A stretch of DNA of 64,000 nt from NCBI RefSeq assembly GCF_040126055.1, contig NZ_CP143541.1, positions 2,914,001 through 2,978,000 on the forward strand. Direction: 5' to 3'. The notes beneath the pieces were generated by a model that saw nothing but the letters and a program-made list of their open reading frames with translations, was not told the DNA's origin and ran no database searches. The stretch's first letter is position 1. Each line of letters opens with the position of its first letter. The DNA comes from Pseudalkalibacillus sp. SCS-8 (GTDB taxonomy: Bacteria; Bacillota; Bacilli; Bacillales; Fictibacillaceae). Made by a program: the position numbers and the translations under genes. This document shows positions 8,570-17,282 of the stretch, in pieces.

Positions 8570-9265
8570 TTACGTATCATTCGGCTTGAACATTTGCTCT
8601 CTGAATACTTGCATAGATTCTTGTTCATTGAGTTCTGTCAGTTCTTTTTCTGTCAGCTTTCCATTTCCTCGTTCAATAACATAGACATCAAGGGTCTTCT
8701 TGCCCCACTGGCTGTAGACATCCTCTACCTTCTCATAGTACAGGTCAATTTTATGCTGCTTGATTGCAGAGCCTGTATCTGCTACGACACCAAATCCGTA
8801 GCCTGGAATCCATAGGATACTACCAATCGGGAAAATGGACGGGTCAGCAGCGATTGTGGAGTAGAGGTCCCGGCGAACCTTGACCCCGGATTTTGTAATT
8901 CCATATGCCGGATGCGCCTCGGTCTTACCGGTGGATTCGATACCTGCCGTATACCCAGTGGCCACGACATTCACCTTCGGATAACGCTCTTTTATGGATT
9001 CTTCTAGTGATTTCTCTTTAGCAATTGCACTTGATGATAGCTTCAATGGATTGTTGCTTGATCTTAGTATGTTTCTAACCATTGAGCTTGTCCGCTTTTT
9101 CATATGCTGAATCGCTTGCGCATCAATCGTAAATTCCTTTGCGTTCGTAACACTCAAGAGTCCAGAGGCTTCAACTCCTGAAACCTTACCTAATGTAGTG
9201 AATAGCGCAAGCACGAACAAGAAAATCATAAGAGAGCGTTTCAGAATTGTTTTGCTTAATTGCAT
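8570..9265 (-). CDS. yuiC: Secreted 3D-domain protein YuiC
   Basis: The protein has 231 aa. ATG 9265 follows GAGAGGAGTG, while the frame upstream of it crosses repeat sequence and is not coding. An N-terminal signal segment (about residues 8-30) is followed by a linker and a C-terminal 3D domain, named for three aspartates: [18 protein letters not shown] near residue 185, with [15 protein letters not shown] ahead of it. B. subtilis YuiC is a muralytic transglycosylase-type stationary-phase survival (Sps) protein; the fold resembles the MltA core. It is likely exported and acts on peptidoglycan during sporulation or germination. Confidence 0.88.
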   Translation of the reverse strand: MQLSKTILKRSLMIFLFVLALFTTLGKVSGVEASGLLSVTNAKEFTIDAQAIQHMKKRTSSMVRNILRSSNNPLKLSSSAIAKEKSLEESIKERYPKVNVVATGYTAGIESTGKTEAHPAYGITKSGVKVRRDLYSTIAADPSIFPIGSILWIPGYGFGVVADTGSAIKQHKIDLYYEKVEDVYSQWGKKTLDVYVIERGNGKLTEKELTELNEQESMQVFREQMFKPNDT

Positions 9266-9355
9266 CACTTCACTCCTCTCACGCCTAATCCTTTCCAAAA
9301 AGGCCGATAAATATTCATGCAGCCAACCAAAAGTCAAAATATACAGAATATTCGT

Positions 9356-9478
9356 GGTGTCTGACACCGTTTCCGAACCCTTATGTATCAACGCTTCTTG
9401 GAAAGTGCCTGACACCGTTTTGGATCTCAGGCCCTTCAACGGTTCCCGTGAAGTGCCTGACACTTCCAAAAAAGTGCC
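9356..9478. repeat. Cluster of GTGYCTGACAC palindromes
   Basis: There are three close copies: GGTGTCTGACACC (9356-9368, perfect 6-1-6 palindrome), AGTGCCTGACACC (9405-9417) and AGTGCCTGACACT (9452-9464), plus a half copy at 9471-9478. They are spaced 47-49 bp and lie upstream of yuiC. Similar motifs are scattered in Bacillales genomes; no transposase gene is nearby. Confidence 0.65.
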
Positions 9479-9520
9479 AACATTTAAGGTTAGTACCACT
9501 TGGAGCTTAAAAATAAACAT

Positions 9521-9556
9521 AAAAAAGGCTGTCGAGCAATCTCGACAGCCTTTTTA
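9521..9556. terminator. Intrinsic terminator downstream of yuiB
   Basis: AAAAAGGCTGTCGAG and CTCGACAGCCTTTTT are perfect 15-bp arms around CAAT. It lies downstream of yuiB on the minus strand and works in either direction. Confidence 0.85.
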
Positions 9557-9621
9557 TGTTGATCTTATGCGTATTTGGTTTGTTGATATGGTTGTTTATT
9601 ACCTTACTAAGAGGTAATCTT

Positions 9622-9954
9622 CTAGAACATTTGGTACCCGCGGACCCTCAACATCTTAATTGAAATGCCGGATAAAATCGCGCCGAGCAACCCGAATAAT
9701 AGAACTAAAATATCGGAAAAGTGCAATTGAATCATATTACCCATCAAATCTTGGAAGGTTGTTCCTGGTGCTGTGAAGTAATCGAATAATCGTGCATCAT
9801 CTATAATCATCACGACAACCACAGGATAAATAACAGCCATGATCCAAGTCATTCGTAATAACATATTGAGCAAAAAGCCGATTCCAAAAAACAAAACCAT
9901 AAACAGCAGCATGGAAATGATCAAAGTTGGAATGGTTAACGGCATACTGGTCAC
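9622..9954 (-). CDS. yuiB: YuiB family membrane protein
   Basis: The protein has 110 aa, with the start at ATG 9954 eight bases after AAAGGGG. It has three hydrophobic segments: residues 10-32, 35-50 and 78-98. It has no recognised enzymatic motif; it is identified by its size and by its position between yuiC and yuiA, as in B. subtilis. Function is unknown. Confidence 0.7.
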   Translation of the reverse strand: MTSMPLTIPTLIISMLLFMVLFFGIGFLLNMLLRMTWIMAVIYPVVVVMIIDDARLFDYFTAPGTTFQDLMGNMIQLHFSDILVLLFGLLGAILSGISIKMLRVRGYQMF

Positions 9955-10064
9955 CCCTTTATATCCAATGACTAGTTTACTGTATTTCCTATGATACAGT
10001 CAATGCCACTGGATGGGGAGGGTGGTCACCGCACTCACATGTTCAAAAACCTGTCATAACTTCC

Positions 10065-10202
10065 TTAGTTGTGTTTCCTTCCGCTTCCACCACAATGGTC
10101 ACATGTTTCAGATCCACCTAACAGTAATTGGAAATACCCTACCCCTTTGCAATACTTACACGTTACAGTTTGAGGATTACGATGCTTTTGTTCTTTATTC
10201 AT
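10065..10202 (-). CDS. yuiA: YuiA family small zinc-finger protein
   Basis: A 45-aa protein read directly from the minus strand. ATG 10202 is preceded by AAAGAGGTGTC. It contains two CxxC pairs in DnaJ-like zinc-finger style: CKYCKGVGYF and CDHCGGSGRK, i.e. CxxCxGxG repeats near residues 15-22 and 34-41. This matches the small YuiA family found next to yuiB. It probably binds one zinc ion; the partner is unknown. It is too short for most gene callers and its frame is easily missed. Confidence 0.85.
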   Translation of the reverse strand: MNKEQKHRNPQTVTCKYCKGVGYFQLLLGGSETCDHCGGSGRKHN

Positions 10203-10343
10203 GCTAGACACCTCTTTTGATTGAATTTTCTGATAATATACCAACTAAACTTTTTTTTGAAAAATCTGATATTTGACCGAATTCCTGCGTGTAAACGGAT
10301 ACAATTGGTTTTTTCTTATGATTAATATGTTTTTTGAACGTTT

Positions 10344-10829
10344 TTAATGCATGTTGAAGATTTTATAACTTGTGTATCCAAATTGAGTTCCAGGGTTCAA
10401 ATCGTGTGTCGAAAAGCCGTTTTTGGCGTTCGTTTGACCAAGAAAAAAGTGAATCATGAGAGACGAGGAGGGGTCATTTAATAATTTTGTCTTAGAAAAA
10501 AATCCAACCTCCGAAATTTCGCTTTCCTGTGCTTTCAATTCGCCACCAATCGCGTCCATTTCAAAAATCACCATATTATCGCTGATTTCGTCACTAATGA
10601 CTCCCGATCGGATCCCCGCAATCCCTTTGATTTCAGCCAATATCCCGGTTTCCTCTAGAACTTCACGTTTGACCGCTTCATCAATTGTTTCTCCTTCATC
10701 AACAAAACCAGCAGGAAAAGACCATTTCCCTTTCAGTCCGCCATATTTCTTTTTTACGACGAGCCACTGGTTATTATGTTCGATAATACCTGCAACAGAC
10801 AACCATACTTTCTCCCTTTTTCTGCTCAT
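10344..10829 (-). CDS. NUDIX hydrolase
   Basis: The protein has 161 aa, with ATG 10829 after AGGGAGGAATCA. The Nudix box is complete: GFVDEGETIDEAVKREVLEETG, i.e. Gx5Ex7REUxEExG, at about residues 42-64. It hydrolyses a nucleoside diphosphate linked to some moiety; the substrate cannot be told from sequence. There is no operon partner: yuiA lies downstream on the same strand and a tandem repeat array sits upstream of it. Confidence 0.88.
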   Translation of the reverse strand: MSRKREKVWLSVAGIIEHNNQWLVVKKKYGGLKGKWSFPAGFVDEGETIDEAVKREVLEETGILAEIKGIAGIRSGVISDEISDNMVIFEMDAIGGELKAQESEISEVGFFSKTKLLNDPSSSLMIHFFLGQTNAKNGFSTHDLNPGTQFGYTSYKIFNMH

Positions 10830-10870
10830 TCTGATTCCTCCCTACTTACAAACTGTCTCTATAAAGAAAA

Positions 10871-10980
10871 TATAGACCAAATTTAGAAATTATAGCTCAG
10901 ATTCAGGAATTATAGCTCAAAATCCAAAATTATAGCCCAGATTCAGGAATTATAGCTCAAAAACCAAAATTATAGCCCAA
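10871..10980. repeat. Tandem 20-bp repeat (40-bp higher order)
   Basis: Five and a half consecutive 20-bp units begin TATAGCYCA: starts at 10871, 10891, 10911, 10931, 10951 and 10971. Even and odd units alternate between GATTCAGGAAT and AAAWCCAAAAT endings, giving a 40-bp super-period. It lies between the NUDIX gene start and the yumB terminator. Confidence 0.9.
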
Positions 10981-11000
10981 AACCGTCATCACTATGTAAA

Positions 11001-11035
11001 AAAAGAGCGAAGTCGTGGCTACGACTTCACTCTTA
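11001..11035 (-). terminator. Intrinsic terminator of yumB
   Basis: AAGAGTGAAGTCGT and ACGACTTCGCTCTT form a nearly perfect stem with a GCC-type loop and a T-run on the minus strand, 17 bases after the yumB stop. Confidence 0.85.
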
Positions 11036-11051
11036 TTGTATCAAATATGAT

Positions 11052-12251
11052 TTAGAATAATTTAAGCTTCCCTTTTTTCACGACAAGAGGGATTCCGCCT
11101 AGTAGATAGAGGTAACGGTTGTCGATGATTTTCTTCATCGCTGCAGCTGTTGCACCATAAAGTTTCTTATTTCCGACTTTACCGATCGCTTCACCTTTAC
11201 CAAGGGATGCAACGGTACCTTTAATGTCTGGCACAAATGTTTCGAGCTTGCCACCATTGATCAATGCTTTCAAGTTGCGAGCGACCGTGAATGCTTGCTG
11301 GATCGCGATTTGAGCAGTCGGTGGGTATGGACGGTTGATCTCTTCGTTGATGATTAATGCACAATCTCCGACGATGAAGATATGATCCTTACCTGGAGCG
11401 CGAAGATCCTTTTCAACCTTGATTCGACCACGCATCGTTTCAAAACCGGAGTTTTCTACGATGGAGTTTCCTCGGATACCAGTTGTCCATACGATTGTGT
11501 CCGCTTTAATTTCTTCCTCTTCAAGAATTACACTGTCTTCAGTAACTTCTTTAATCGGTGCGCCTAGCTTGAACTCTACGCCTTTACGCTCAAGAAGATT
11601 CACTGCATACTCGACAAGCTCTTCATCAAATCCAGGAAGAACAGTTGGAGCAGCTTCTGCACAGATCAGGCGTACTTTTTCACGTGGTACGTCAAATTCT
11701 GCACAAAGCTCTGGAATTCGGTCTGCCATTTCACCAATGAATTCGATTCCTGTAAATCCAGCACCAGCAACGACGATGTTCAGCATGCCTTCAGAAGGAT
11801 TGTCTTCATTGTTGTAGCTTGCGAACAAATACTCGATGTGCTCACGGATTTTACGAACCGTATCAACACTGCGGATGTTGAACGCATAATCTTTAACACC
11901 AGGAATTCCGAATGTTTCAGATTCGAAACCAAGACCGATGACAAGATAGTCATAGGTTAGTTCGCCATTTTCCATCTTGACCGTTTTATTTGCATCATCA
12001 ATGGATACGACGGTATCTTGAACAAAGTTGATTCGGTTTGTATCAATGACATCCTTGATCGCCATGCGTGTACGATCGTGATGCAATGTACCTGCAGCCG
12101 GCTCATGAAGCCATGTTGTTTGATAGTGATAGTTATGTTTGTTGACGAGTGTAATTTCTGCTTCGTTCATCCCAAGTTCTTTTGTGAGACGAGTCGCAGT
12201 CATAATTCCGCCATAACCTGCGCCGAGAATGACGATTTTTGGTCTACTCAT
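11052..12251 (-). CDS. yumB: Type II NADH dehydrogenase-like flavoprotein YumB
   Basis: The protein has 399 aa. The start is ATG 12251 ([15 protein letters not shown]), ten bases after AGGGTGG; longer in-frame starts overlap the SD. It has an FAD-binding GxGxxG at residues 9-14, a second NAD-binding Rossmann motif [12 protein letters not shown] near residue 165, and the FAD-contacting [10 protein letters not shown] near residue 300. NDH-2 family: it oxidises NAD(P)H with a quinone or other acceptor at the membrane face, without pumping protons. It is divergent from yumC and a paralogue of yutJ further along the window. Confidence 0.9.
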   Translation of the reverse strand: MSRPKIVILGAGYGGIMTATRLTKELGMNEAEITLVNKHNYHYQTTWLHEPAAGTLHHDRTRMAIKDVIDTNRINFVQDTVVSIDDANKTVKMENGELTYDYLVIGLGFESETFGIPGVKDYAFNIRSVDTVRKIREHIEYLFASYNNEDNPSEGMLNIVVAGAGFTGIEFIGEMADRIPELCAEFDVPREKVRLICAEAAPTVLPGFDEELVEYAVNLLERKGVEFKLGAPIKEVTEDSVILEEEEIKADTIVWTTGIRGNSIVENSGFETMRGRIKVEKDLRAPGKDHIFIVGDCALIINEEINRPYPPTAQIAIQQAFTVARNLKALINGGKLETFVPDIKGTVASLGKGEAIGKVGNKKLYGATAAAMKKIIDNRYLYLLGGIPLVVKKGKLKLF

Positions 12252-12532
12252 ATCTCTCATCCACCCTTTTTTGTATGTTTTAAAATTGGACAAAGGCCTA
12301 CCGTATATAGACTGAATTTAAAAGTTTGTTACGTATTTCACGTACTCTTTCGTAAATTGTCACAAAATATCCGTAATTGTCCCATTGTCAAGTGTAGTGC
12401 TTTTTAAACGTTTTTTCAACCCGTTTCTAGCGACTTTTTTTGAAGACCTTCCTATTACACAGTTTTTCCCTTTTCTTAACGCTTTATTAAGCTTATAATA
12501 ATTACAACAGTAAACTGGGGGTGTAGAATGAT

Positions 12533-13525
12533 ATGACCGAGCATCAAGATGTCTACGACGTTACGATCATAGGTGGAGGACCGACTGGGTTGTTCACCGC
12601 ATTTTATGGAGGCATGAGACAGCTAAAGGTAAAAATCATCGAAAGTATGCCTCAATTAGGAGGTCAATTAGCGGCTCTCTATCCTGAAAAATACATATAC
12701 GATGTGGCAGGATTCCCTAAAGTTCTCGCACAAGACCTTGTCAACAATTTGAAAGAACAAGCTTTCCAATTCAATCCATCTGTTGCGCTTGAACAATCCG
12801 TCCAGGAAGTTGAAAGAACGGAAGACAACATTTTCAAATTAAAGACGGATAAAGAGACGCATTATTCGAAGACCGTCATCATCACAGCAGGTGTCGGCGC
12901 TTTCCAACCGAGACGATTGGAGCATGATAATGCGAAAAGCTTTGAAGGGAAAAATCTGCATTACTTCGTAAATGATATCAATGCCTTCGCTGGTCAGAAG
13001 GTCGTCGTATGTGGTGGTGGAGATTCCGCTGTCGACTGGGCGAACATGCTGGAGCCGATTGCAAAGGAAGTCACACTCACGCACCGTCGTGATAAATTCC
13101 GTGCCCACGAGCACAGCGTCGAGCAATTGATGAATTCAAACGTGCAAATCAAAACACCGTTCCAAGTGAAAGAAATCATTGGCGATGAAAATGGTGTGAA
13201 GAAAGTAGTCCTTCAAGAATCCAAAGGGGAAAAAGAAGAAGTCATTGAATGTGATTCCATGATCGTCAATTATGGATTTATTTCCTCTCTTGGACCAATC
13301 AAAGAATGGGGACTTGATATCCAGAAGAATTCAATCGTTGTTAACTCCCGTATGGAAACGAACGTCCCTGGTATCTATGCTGCAGGGGATGTGTGTACGT
13401 ACGAAGGGAAAGTCAAATTGATTGCAACTGGATTTGGCGAAGCACCAACGGCGATCAACAATGCAAAAGCATACATCGATCCGAAAGCAAAAGTACAACC
13501 GATGCACAGTACAAGCTTGTTTTAA
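12533..13525 (+). CDS. yumC: Ferredoxin/flavodoxin-NADP+ reductase YumC
   Basis: The protein has 330 aa. ATG 12533 is preceded by TGGGGGTGTAG. It is a thioredoxin-reductase-like FNR: FAD motif [16 protein letters not shown] at the start, [23 protein letters not shown] motif [15 protein letters not shown] near residue 160, [10 protein letters not shown], and [11 protein letters not shown] near residue 290. It lacks the CxxC of thioredoxin reductases, as expected for this class. It is an essential reductant supplier in B. subtilis. A TATAAT at 12494-12499 suggests a SigA promoter, although the -35 is weak. Confidence 0.93.
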   Translation: MTEHQDVYDVTIIGGGPTGLFTAFYGGMRQLKVKIIESMPQLGGQLAALYPEKYIYDVAGFPKVLAQDLVNNLKEQAFQFNPSVALEQSVQEVERTEDNIFKLKTDKETHYSKTVIITAGVGAFQPRRLEHDNAKSFEGKNLHYFVNDINAFAGQKVVVCGGGDSAVDWANMLEPIAKEVTLTHRRDKFRAHEHSVEQLMNSNVQIKTPFQVKEIIGDENGVKKVVLQESKGEKEEVIECDSMIVNYGFISSLGPIKEWGLDIQKNSIVVNSRMETNVPGIYAAGDVCTYEGKVKLIATGFGEAPTAINNAKAYIDPKAKVQPMHSTSLF

Positions 13526-13531
13526 TATTGA

Positions 13532-13565
13532 AAAAAAGCTCCGAAAGCATTCGGAGCCTTTTTTA
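13532..13565 (+). terminator. Intrinsic terminator of yumC
   Basis: GCTCCGAA and TTCGGAGC arms plus flanking A/T runs give an AAAAAAGCTCCGAA stem ending in TTTTTT, just after the yumC stop. Confidence 0.85.
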
Positions 13566-13607
13566 TGTTTAAGTACCCTGTTAAAACATCCAAGTTTGAT
13601 TACCAAC

Positions 13608-13727
13608 GAAATTCACGACACTCCTGCGGGAACAGCGAGCCAGGCAAGACCCCGCAGCGAAAAAACTAAGCCTAATGCTAATGAGCGAGGAGGCTTGCGG
13701 TTCGCCCGCGGAAAGGGAGTGAATTTC
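13608..13727. repeat. Dispersed GC-rich element (copy B, full)
   Basis: A 120-bp element bounded by the inverted repeat GAAATTCAC (13608-13616) and GTGAATTTC (13719-13727). Inside are CTCCTGCGGGAACAGCGAGC, CAGGCAAGACCCCGCAGCGA and GAGGAGGCTTGCGGTTCGCC, then CGCGGAAAGGGAG. Left and right halves are complementary, so the whole can fold into one long hairpin. Related copies are listed at 15946, 29526 and 57856. Confidence 0.8.
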
Positions 13728-13750
13728 GGACTAATCAAACAATCCTACAA

Positions 13751-13784
13751 AAAGCCTTCAGCCCATACAAGGACTGAAGGCTTT
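13751..13784 (-). terminator. Intrinsic terminator of the 39-aa membrane peptide gene
   Basis: AAAGCCTTCAG and CTGAAGGCTTT are perfect 11-bp arms, 8 bases beyond the stop codon of the small gene on the minus strand. Its presence supports that gene being real. Confidence 0.7.
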
Positions 13785-13791
13785 ACATGGT

Positions 13792-13911
13792 TTACAAGTT
13801 GTAATACAACAAAAAAGCAAGTAATCCAATAAAAGGAATGGCTAAAATGAGGCCGTATACGAAGTAGTTGGCGTTCATGATCTTACGGTCGCGGGCAGAC
13901 TTGTCGTCCAT
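13792..13911 (-). CDS. Small single-pass membrane protein (39 aa)
   Basis: Read directly on the minus strand: ATG 13911 lies 11 bases after AAAAAGGAG. A charged N-terminus (MDDKSARDRKIMNANY) is followed by one hydrophobic segment, residues 17-36. It has its own terminator and SD, codon use like its neighbours, and a clean intergenic position between yumC and yutM. No family recognised; probably a small membrane or sporulation protein. Confidence 0.65.
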   Translation of the reverse strand: MDDKSARDRKIMNANYFVYGLILAIPFIGLLAFLLYYNL

Positions 13912-13965
13912 AATGCAGTCATCTCCTTTTTACAGTTAGTATGACCAATTCCCGCGAAAATAAAT

Positions 13966-14000
13966 AAAGAGTTGAACCCTTCTGCAAGGTTCAACTCTTT
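13966..14000 (-). terminator. Intrinsic terminator of yutM
   Basis: AAAGAGTTGAACC and GGTTCAACTCTTT are perfect 13-bp arms around a 9-nt loop, 11 bases after the yutM stop. Confidence 0.85.
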
Positions 14001-14010
14001 GTAATAACTG

Positions 14011-14364
14011 TCAGCACTCTTCAGGCGTACCAGCGTTCGTCGCTGTCTTGAACGAAGAACCGCAACCGCATGATGCGATGGCGTTCGGATTGTCGATCGT
14101 GAAGCCTCCGCCCATCATATTCTGTTTATAATCAATCGTTACACCGTCGAGAATTTTCACACTGTCAGAATCTACAACGACATTGATGCCGTGTTGATCA
14201 TATTTCGTATCACTATCCTGGACCTCTGTATCAAAGCCCATTCCATATGAAAGACCACTGCAGCCTCCGCCTTTTACTCCTACACGAAGATAAAGGTTTT
14301 CCTCTTCTTCAGCAGCCATCATTTGTTTAATCTGATTTGCAGCAGATTCTGTGATAATAATCAA
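14011..14364 (-). CDS. yutM: HesB/IscA-type Fe-S carrier YutM
   Basis: The protein has 117 aa with a TTG start at 14364 (8 bases after AAAGGAG); TTG 14367 is equally possible. It has the A-type carrier signature with three conserved cysteines: VGVKGGGCSG near residue 35 and the C-terminal ASCGCGSSF near residue 100. These ligate an Fe-S cluster for delivery to apoproteins, working with the SUF machinery encoded at 42.5-47.9 kb. It is followed by its own terminator. Confidence 0.9.
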   Translation of the reverse strand: MIIITESAANQIKQMMAAEEEENLYLRVGVKGGGCSGLSYGMGFDTEVQDSDTKYDQHGINVVVDSDSVKILDGVTIDYKQNMMGGGFTIDNPNAIASCGCGSSFKTATNAGTPEEC

Positions 14365-14439
14365 CAAGATCACTCCTTTCATACCTCTATTTCAAGTATA
14401 CAGGTGCAGCTCTTAAAGCTCAACTTTCCCCGGTCCGAT

Positions 14440-14616
14440 CTAAACTTCTTCCTTTAGCCGGAGAAGGTCATTATGCCGTCGATCGATCTCCTGGCTGTAA
14501 TATAACACTTTCGGATGATTTAATCCTAACACACGAGCGGTCCTGATCATTTCAGTACGCAGACATTCGATTTGCTCATTGTACTTTTTGAAAAGGGTTG
14601 TTTTGGATGTCTTCAT
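14440..14616 (-). CDS. Spo0E-like aspartyl-phosphate phosphatase
   Basis: A 58-aa protein read directly; ATG 14616 lies downstream of AGGAGTGG. Its pattern, IECLRTEMIRTARVLGLNHP then VLYYSQEIDRRHN, matches the Spo0E family: two helices, a GL(N/S)xPxVL turn and the SQELD motif (here SQEID, residues 41-45) that supplies the catalytic residues dephosphorylating Spo0A~P. It would delay or prevent sporulation entry. It lies between dapF and yutM. The family call rests on the motif and size and is fairly secure. Confidence 0.82.
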   Translation of the reverse strand: MKTSKTTLFKKYNEQIECLRTEMIRTARVLGLNHPKVLYYSQEIDRRHNDLLRLKEEV

Positions 14617-14691
14617 CTTGTGCCTACCACTCCTACATCACACCCCATTAATGAACGAAGTGTACTTTATACTTATATCGGAAAACGGTCT

Positions 14692-15573
14692 CTACTTATT
14701 GAATCCTTCATCTTCATAATAGTACGTACCTTCACAAATGGTGACGGCCGGACCAGTCATCATGACTTCACCTGACGATGTCCACGTAATGAATAAATCA
14801 CCACCAGCTAAATGAACAGTCACTTCTTCATCACGATCAGCTTTTCCTGTTAAGACAGCTGCGACAACAGCTGCACATGCCCCAGTCCCGCATGCTTGCG
14901 TGACACCAGAGCCACGTTCCCAGACACGAAAATGCATTTCCTTATGACCTACCACTTCGACAAATTCAACATTAACCCCTTCTGGAAATCTTCGGTCTTT
15001 TTCTAAAACAGGGCCCATTGTACGTACAGGAGCCGTTTCAATATTTTCCACAAAAAAGACGGCATGAGGATTTCCCATCGATACACCAGTCATTTTAAAG
15101 GTTTCCCCATTAAAAAGAAGCTCTTCGTCCTTAATCAAGCCATGTGGATCGTTCTCATTTATCATAGGAAGATCTGAGCGCTTCAGTCTTGGCTCCCCCA
15201 TATTAATCGTCACATTGTTCACACGTCCATCTTCAGGGTGAACATGCGCCTGCACAACGCCTCCTAATGTTTCGATTGAGAATTGTTCCTTCGTGACAAT
15301 CTCATGCTCGTACACATATTTTGCGACACATCGTAAGCCATTTCCGCAATTTTTCGCTTCGGAGCCGTCGTTATTGAAAATCCGCATGGAAACATCCGCT
15401 ACATCAGAATCTCCAATCAAGATCAAACCATCTGATCCTATGCCTGTATATGGATTGGAAACAGCGATCGCAATAGAGGATAAGGCTTCCTCTGATAAGT
15501 GTTCTCGAAACGTATTCACATAAATGTAGTTATTGCCTAGCCCGTGCATTTTGGTAAAAGTAAATTGGTTCAT
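14692..15573 (-). CDS. dapF: Diaminopimelate epimerase
   Basis: The protein has 293 aa. ATG 15573 ([16 protein letters not shown]) follows GGAGGAACGAATACA; the frame runs 14 codons further without an SD. It converts L,L- to meso-diaminopimelate for lysine and peptidoglycan. Both catalytic cysteines are seen: [14 protein letters not shown] near residue 75 and the ACGTGACA motif near residue 225. It starts 17 bases after the preceding 76-aa gene, implying co-transcription. The C-terminus ends DEGFNK without truncation. Confidence 0.95.
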   Translation of the reverse strand: MNQFTFTKMHGLGNNYIYVNTFREHLSEEALSSIAIAVSNPYTGIGSDGLILIGDSDVADVSMRIFNNDGSEAKNCGNGLRCVAKYVYEHEIVTKEQFSIETLGGVVQAHVHPEDGRVNNVTINMGEPRLKRSDLPMINENDPHGLIKDEELLFNGETFKMTGVSMGNPHAVFFVENIETAPVRTMGPVLEKDRRFPEGVNVEFVEVVGHKEMHFRVWERGSGVTQACGTGACAAVVAAVLTGKADRDEEVTVHLAGGDLFITWTSSGEVMMTGPAVTICEGTYYYEDEGFNK

Positions 15574-15590
15574 TGTATTCGTTCCTCCAC

Positions 15591-15821
15591 TCAGCGCAAC
15601 TGTTCCGTCGTCCAAAAGTAATCTTCATCTGCTTTCAGTATCGTCATTTTAGTATGACAGCATGGCATGATTAAGTAAGTACGGAAGCCTTCCATCGCAT
15701 GCTGAAGGTCATCCTCTTTCATGTTCGTCAACACGTTATCCTCTTTGCAATACGGACATGTGTGGATATATATATCTTTCATCATACGCTCATATGGCCA
15801 AGTGTTCCGGAAAGAAGACAT
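15591..15821 (-). CDS. Small putative zinc-binding protein
   Basis: The protein has 76 aa. ATG 15821 has an excellent SD (AGGGGG, 8 bases away); internal ATGs at residues 13-14 do not. [12 protein letters not shown] and IMPCCHTKM supply a CxxC plus CCH set that could bind one zinc ion. The C-terminus, [15 protein letters not shown], is acidic-aromatic. It lies immediately upstream of dapF in the same unit. The family is not recognised; a regulatory or scaffold role is only guesswork. Confidence 0.75.
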   Translation of the reverse strand: MSSFRNTWPYERMMKDIYIHTCPYCKEDNVLTNMKEDDLQHAMEGFRTYLIMPCCHTKMTILKADEDYFWTTEQLR

Positions 15822-15945
15822 TCCCTTTTCCCCCTGCTCGCTTTCTTTATTTGTTTAGTATAATCACGTTTACGAATTCTGACAATGAATTGAATCGGCA
15901 TGTAATAAAAACGTCACTTAAGTTTGTTTATAAAAAAAGCGAAAG

Positions 15946-15990
15946 GCAGCGACTCCAGCGTTGCTCGCGGAAAGCGTCCGCCTTAAGCTG
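15946..15990. repeat. Short copy of dispersed GC-rich element (copy C)
   Basis: GCAGCGACTCCAGCG joins directly to CTCGCGGAAAGCGTCCGCC: the two ends of the element with the middle deleted. It lies between nupC's terminator and the 76-aa gene. Confidence 0.6.
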
Positions 15991-16010
15991 TTCAAAATCA
16001 CCAACAATAA

Positions 16011-16040
16011 AAAAACTCCCCGTTCAGAACGGAGAGTTTT
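16011..16040 (-). terminator. Intrinsic terminator of nupC
   Basis: AAAACTCTCCGTT and AACGGGGAGTTTT form a near-perfect stem with a CTG loop and T-run on the minus strand, 22 bases after the stop. Confidence 0.85.
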
Positions 16041-16061
16041 CATTATTCAAGATCCATTTTA

Positions 16062-17282
16062 TTAGATCAACATACCTGCGATTGCTGCACTTAGTAGGTT
16101 TGCAAGGGATCCAGCGATGATCGCTTTTACACCTAGTTTTGCAATGTCGTTACGACGGCTTGGTGCAATTCCACCAAGTCCTCCAAGAAGGATTGCAAGT
16201 GAAGATAGGTTCGCGAAACCACAAAGTGCGAAACTGACAACTGCAACTGTCTTATCCTTCAGTTCAGGAATTTCAGGTGCGAATGTAGAATACGCTACGA
16301 ATTCGTTCAAGACAAGTTTTTGACCGATAAAGTTACCAGCGCGCACTGCTTCATCCCAAGGTACACCAACGATGAATGCAAGTGGTGCGAAGATATAACC
16401 AAGGATCAGTTCTAGAGAAAGTGCATCGTATCCGAACCATCCACCGATCCATCCAAGAAGTCCGTTCAACATTGCGATCAATGCGATGAAGGCAAGCAAC
16501 ATTGCACCAACGTTCAATGCAAGCTTCAATCCATCAGATGCCCCGCGAGCAGCAGCATCGATTACGTTGACTGTATCTGCATCTTTTTCCATTTTGATTT
16601 CGTCTGTTGTTTCAGATACTTCTGTTTCAGGCAAGATGATTTTTGCCATAACAAGTCCTGCTGGTGCAGCCATGAAGCTTGCTGCTAATAGGTACTCAAG
16701 CGGTACACCGAGCAAGCTGTACCCGATCAATACGGAACCGGCAACGGATGCAAGTCCCCCGACCATGACGGCGAAAAGCTCTGATTGCGTCATTTTTGCA
16801 AGATAAGGACGAATGACGAGTGGTGCTTCTGTTTGTCCTACGAAAATGTTTGCTGTAGCGGAAAGTGACTCAGCTTTACTTGTTCCAAGAAGCTTAGAGA
16901 TCGCTCCACCAATCAAACGGATAACCCATTGCATAATTCCAAGGTAGTACAATACTGCGATTAAAGATGAGAAGAAGATGATGATCGTAAGTACTTGGAA
17001 TGCGAAAATAAATCCGATTCCGCTATCTTCTGCAACCAATCCACCGAATAGGAATTGAATCCCTTCGTTTGCGTAGTTGACGATGTTTTGTACGATCATT
17101 GATGCTTGTTTCAATGCGGCTTTACCAGCTTCCCATTTAAGAACGATCAATGCGAATCCAAGTTGGATCGCGAGACCACCTAAAACGGTTCTTAAACTAA
17201 TACTTTTCTTATTGTTCGATACAAGAAAGGCAATCAGCAGAATGGTGATTATACCACCGATCCCCCAAATGTATTGTTGCAT
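16062..17282 (-). CDS. Concentrative nucleoside transporter (CNT/NupC family)
   Basis: The protein has 406 aa. ATG 17282 follows AGGGGAGTGAAGGG. It corresponds to B. subtilis YutK. It shows the CNT gating region FVFGxx-like [21 protein letters not shown] around residue 155, [31 protein letters not shown], and [25 protein letters not shown] near the C-terminus. These are the nucleoside- and Na+/H+-coordinating regions of the family. It imports nucleosides with a cation gradient. I searched the 286-bp upstream region for a purine riboswitch and saw none. Confidence 0.9.
   Translation of the reverse strand: MQQYIWGIGGIITILLIAFLVSNNKKSISLRTVLGGLAIQLGFALIVLKWEAGKAALKQASMIVQNIVNYANEGIQFLFGGLVAEDSGIGFIFAFQVLTIIIFFSSLIAVLYYLGIMQWVIRLIGGAISKLLGTSKAESLSATANIFVGQTEAPLVIRPYLAKMTQSELFAVMVGGLASVAGSVLIGYSLLGVPLEYLLAASFMAAPAGLVMAKIILPETEVSETTDEIKMEKDADTVNVIDAAARGASDGLKLALNVGAMLLAFIALIAMLNGLLGWIGGWFGYDALSLELILGYIFAPLAFIVGVPWDEAVRAGNFIGQKLVLNEFVAYSTFAPEIPELKDKTVAVVSFALCGFANLSSLAILLGGLGGIAPSRRNDIAKLGVKAIIAGSLANLLSAAIAGMLI

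Noticed and set aside
13422..13832. 136-codon plus-strand open frame
   Set aside because: It runs out of the yumC end through a terminator, the dispersed repeat and an antisense small gene; no SD and no coherent protein character.
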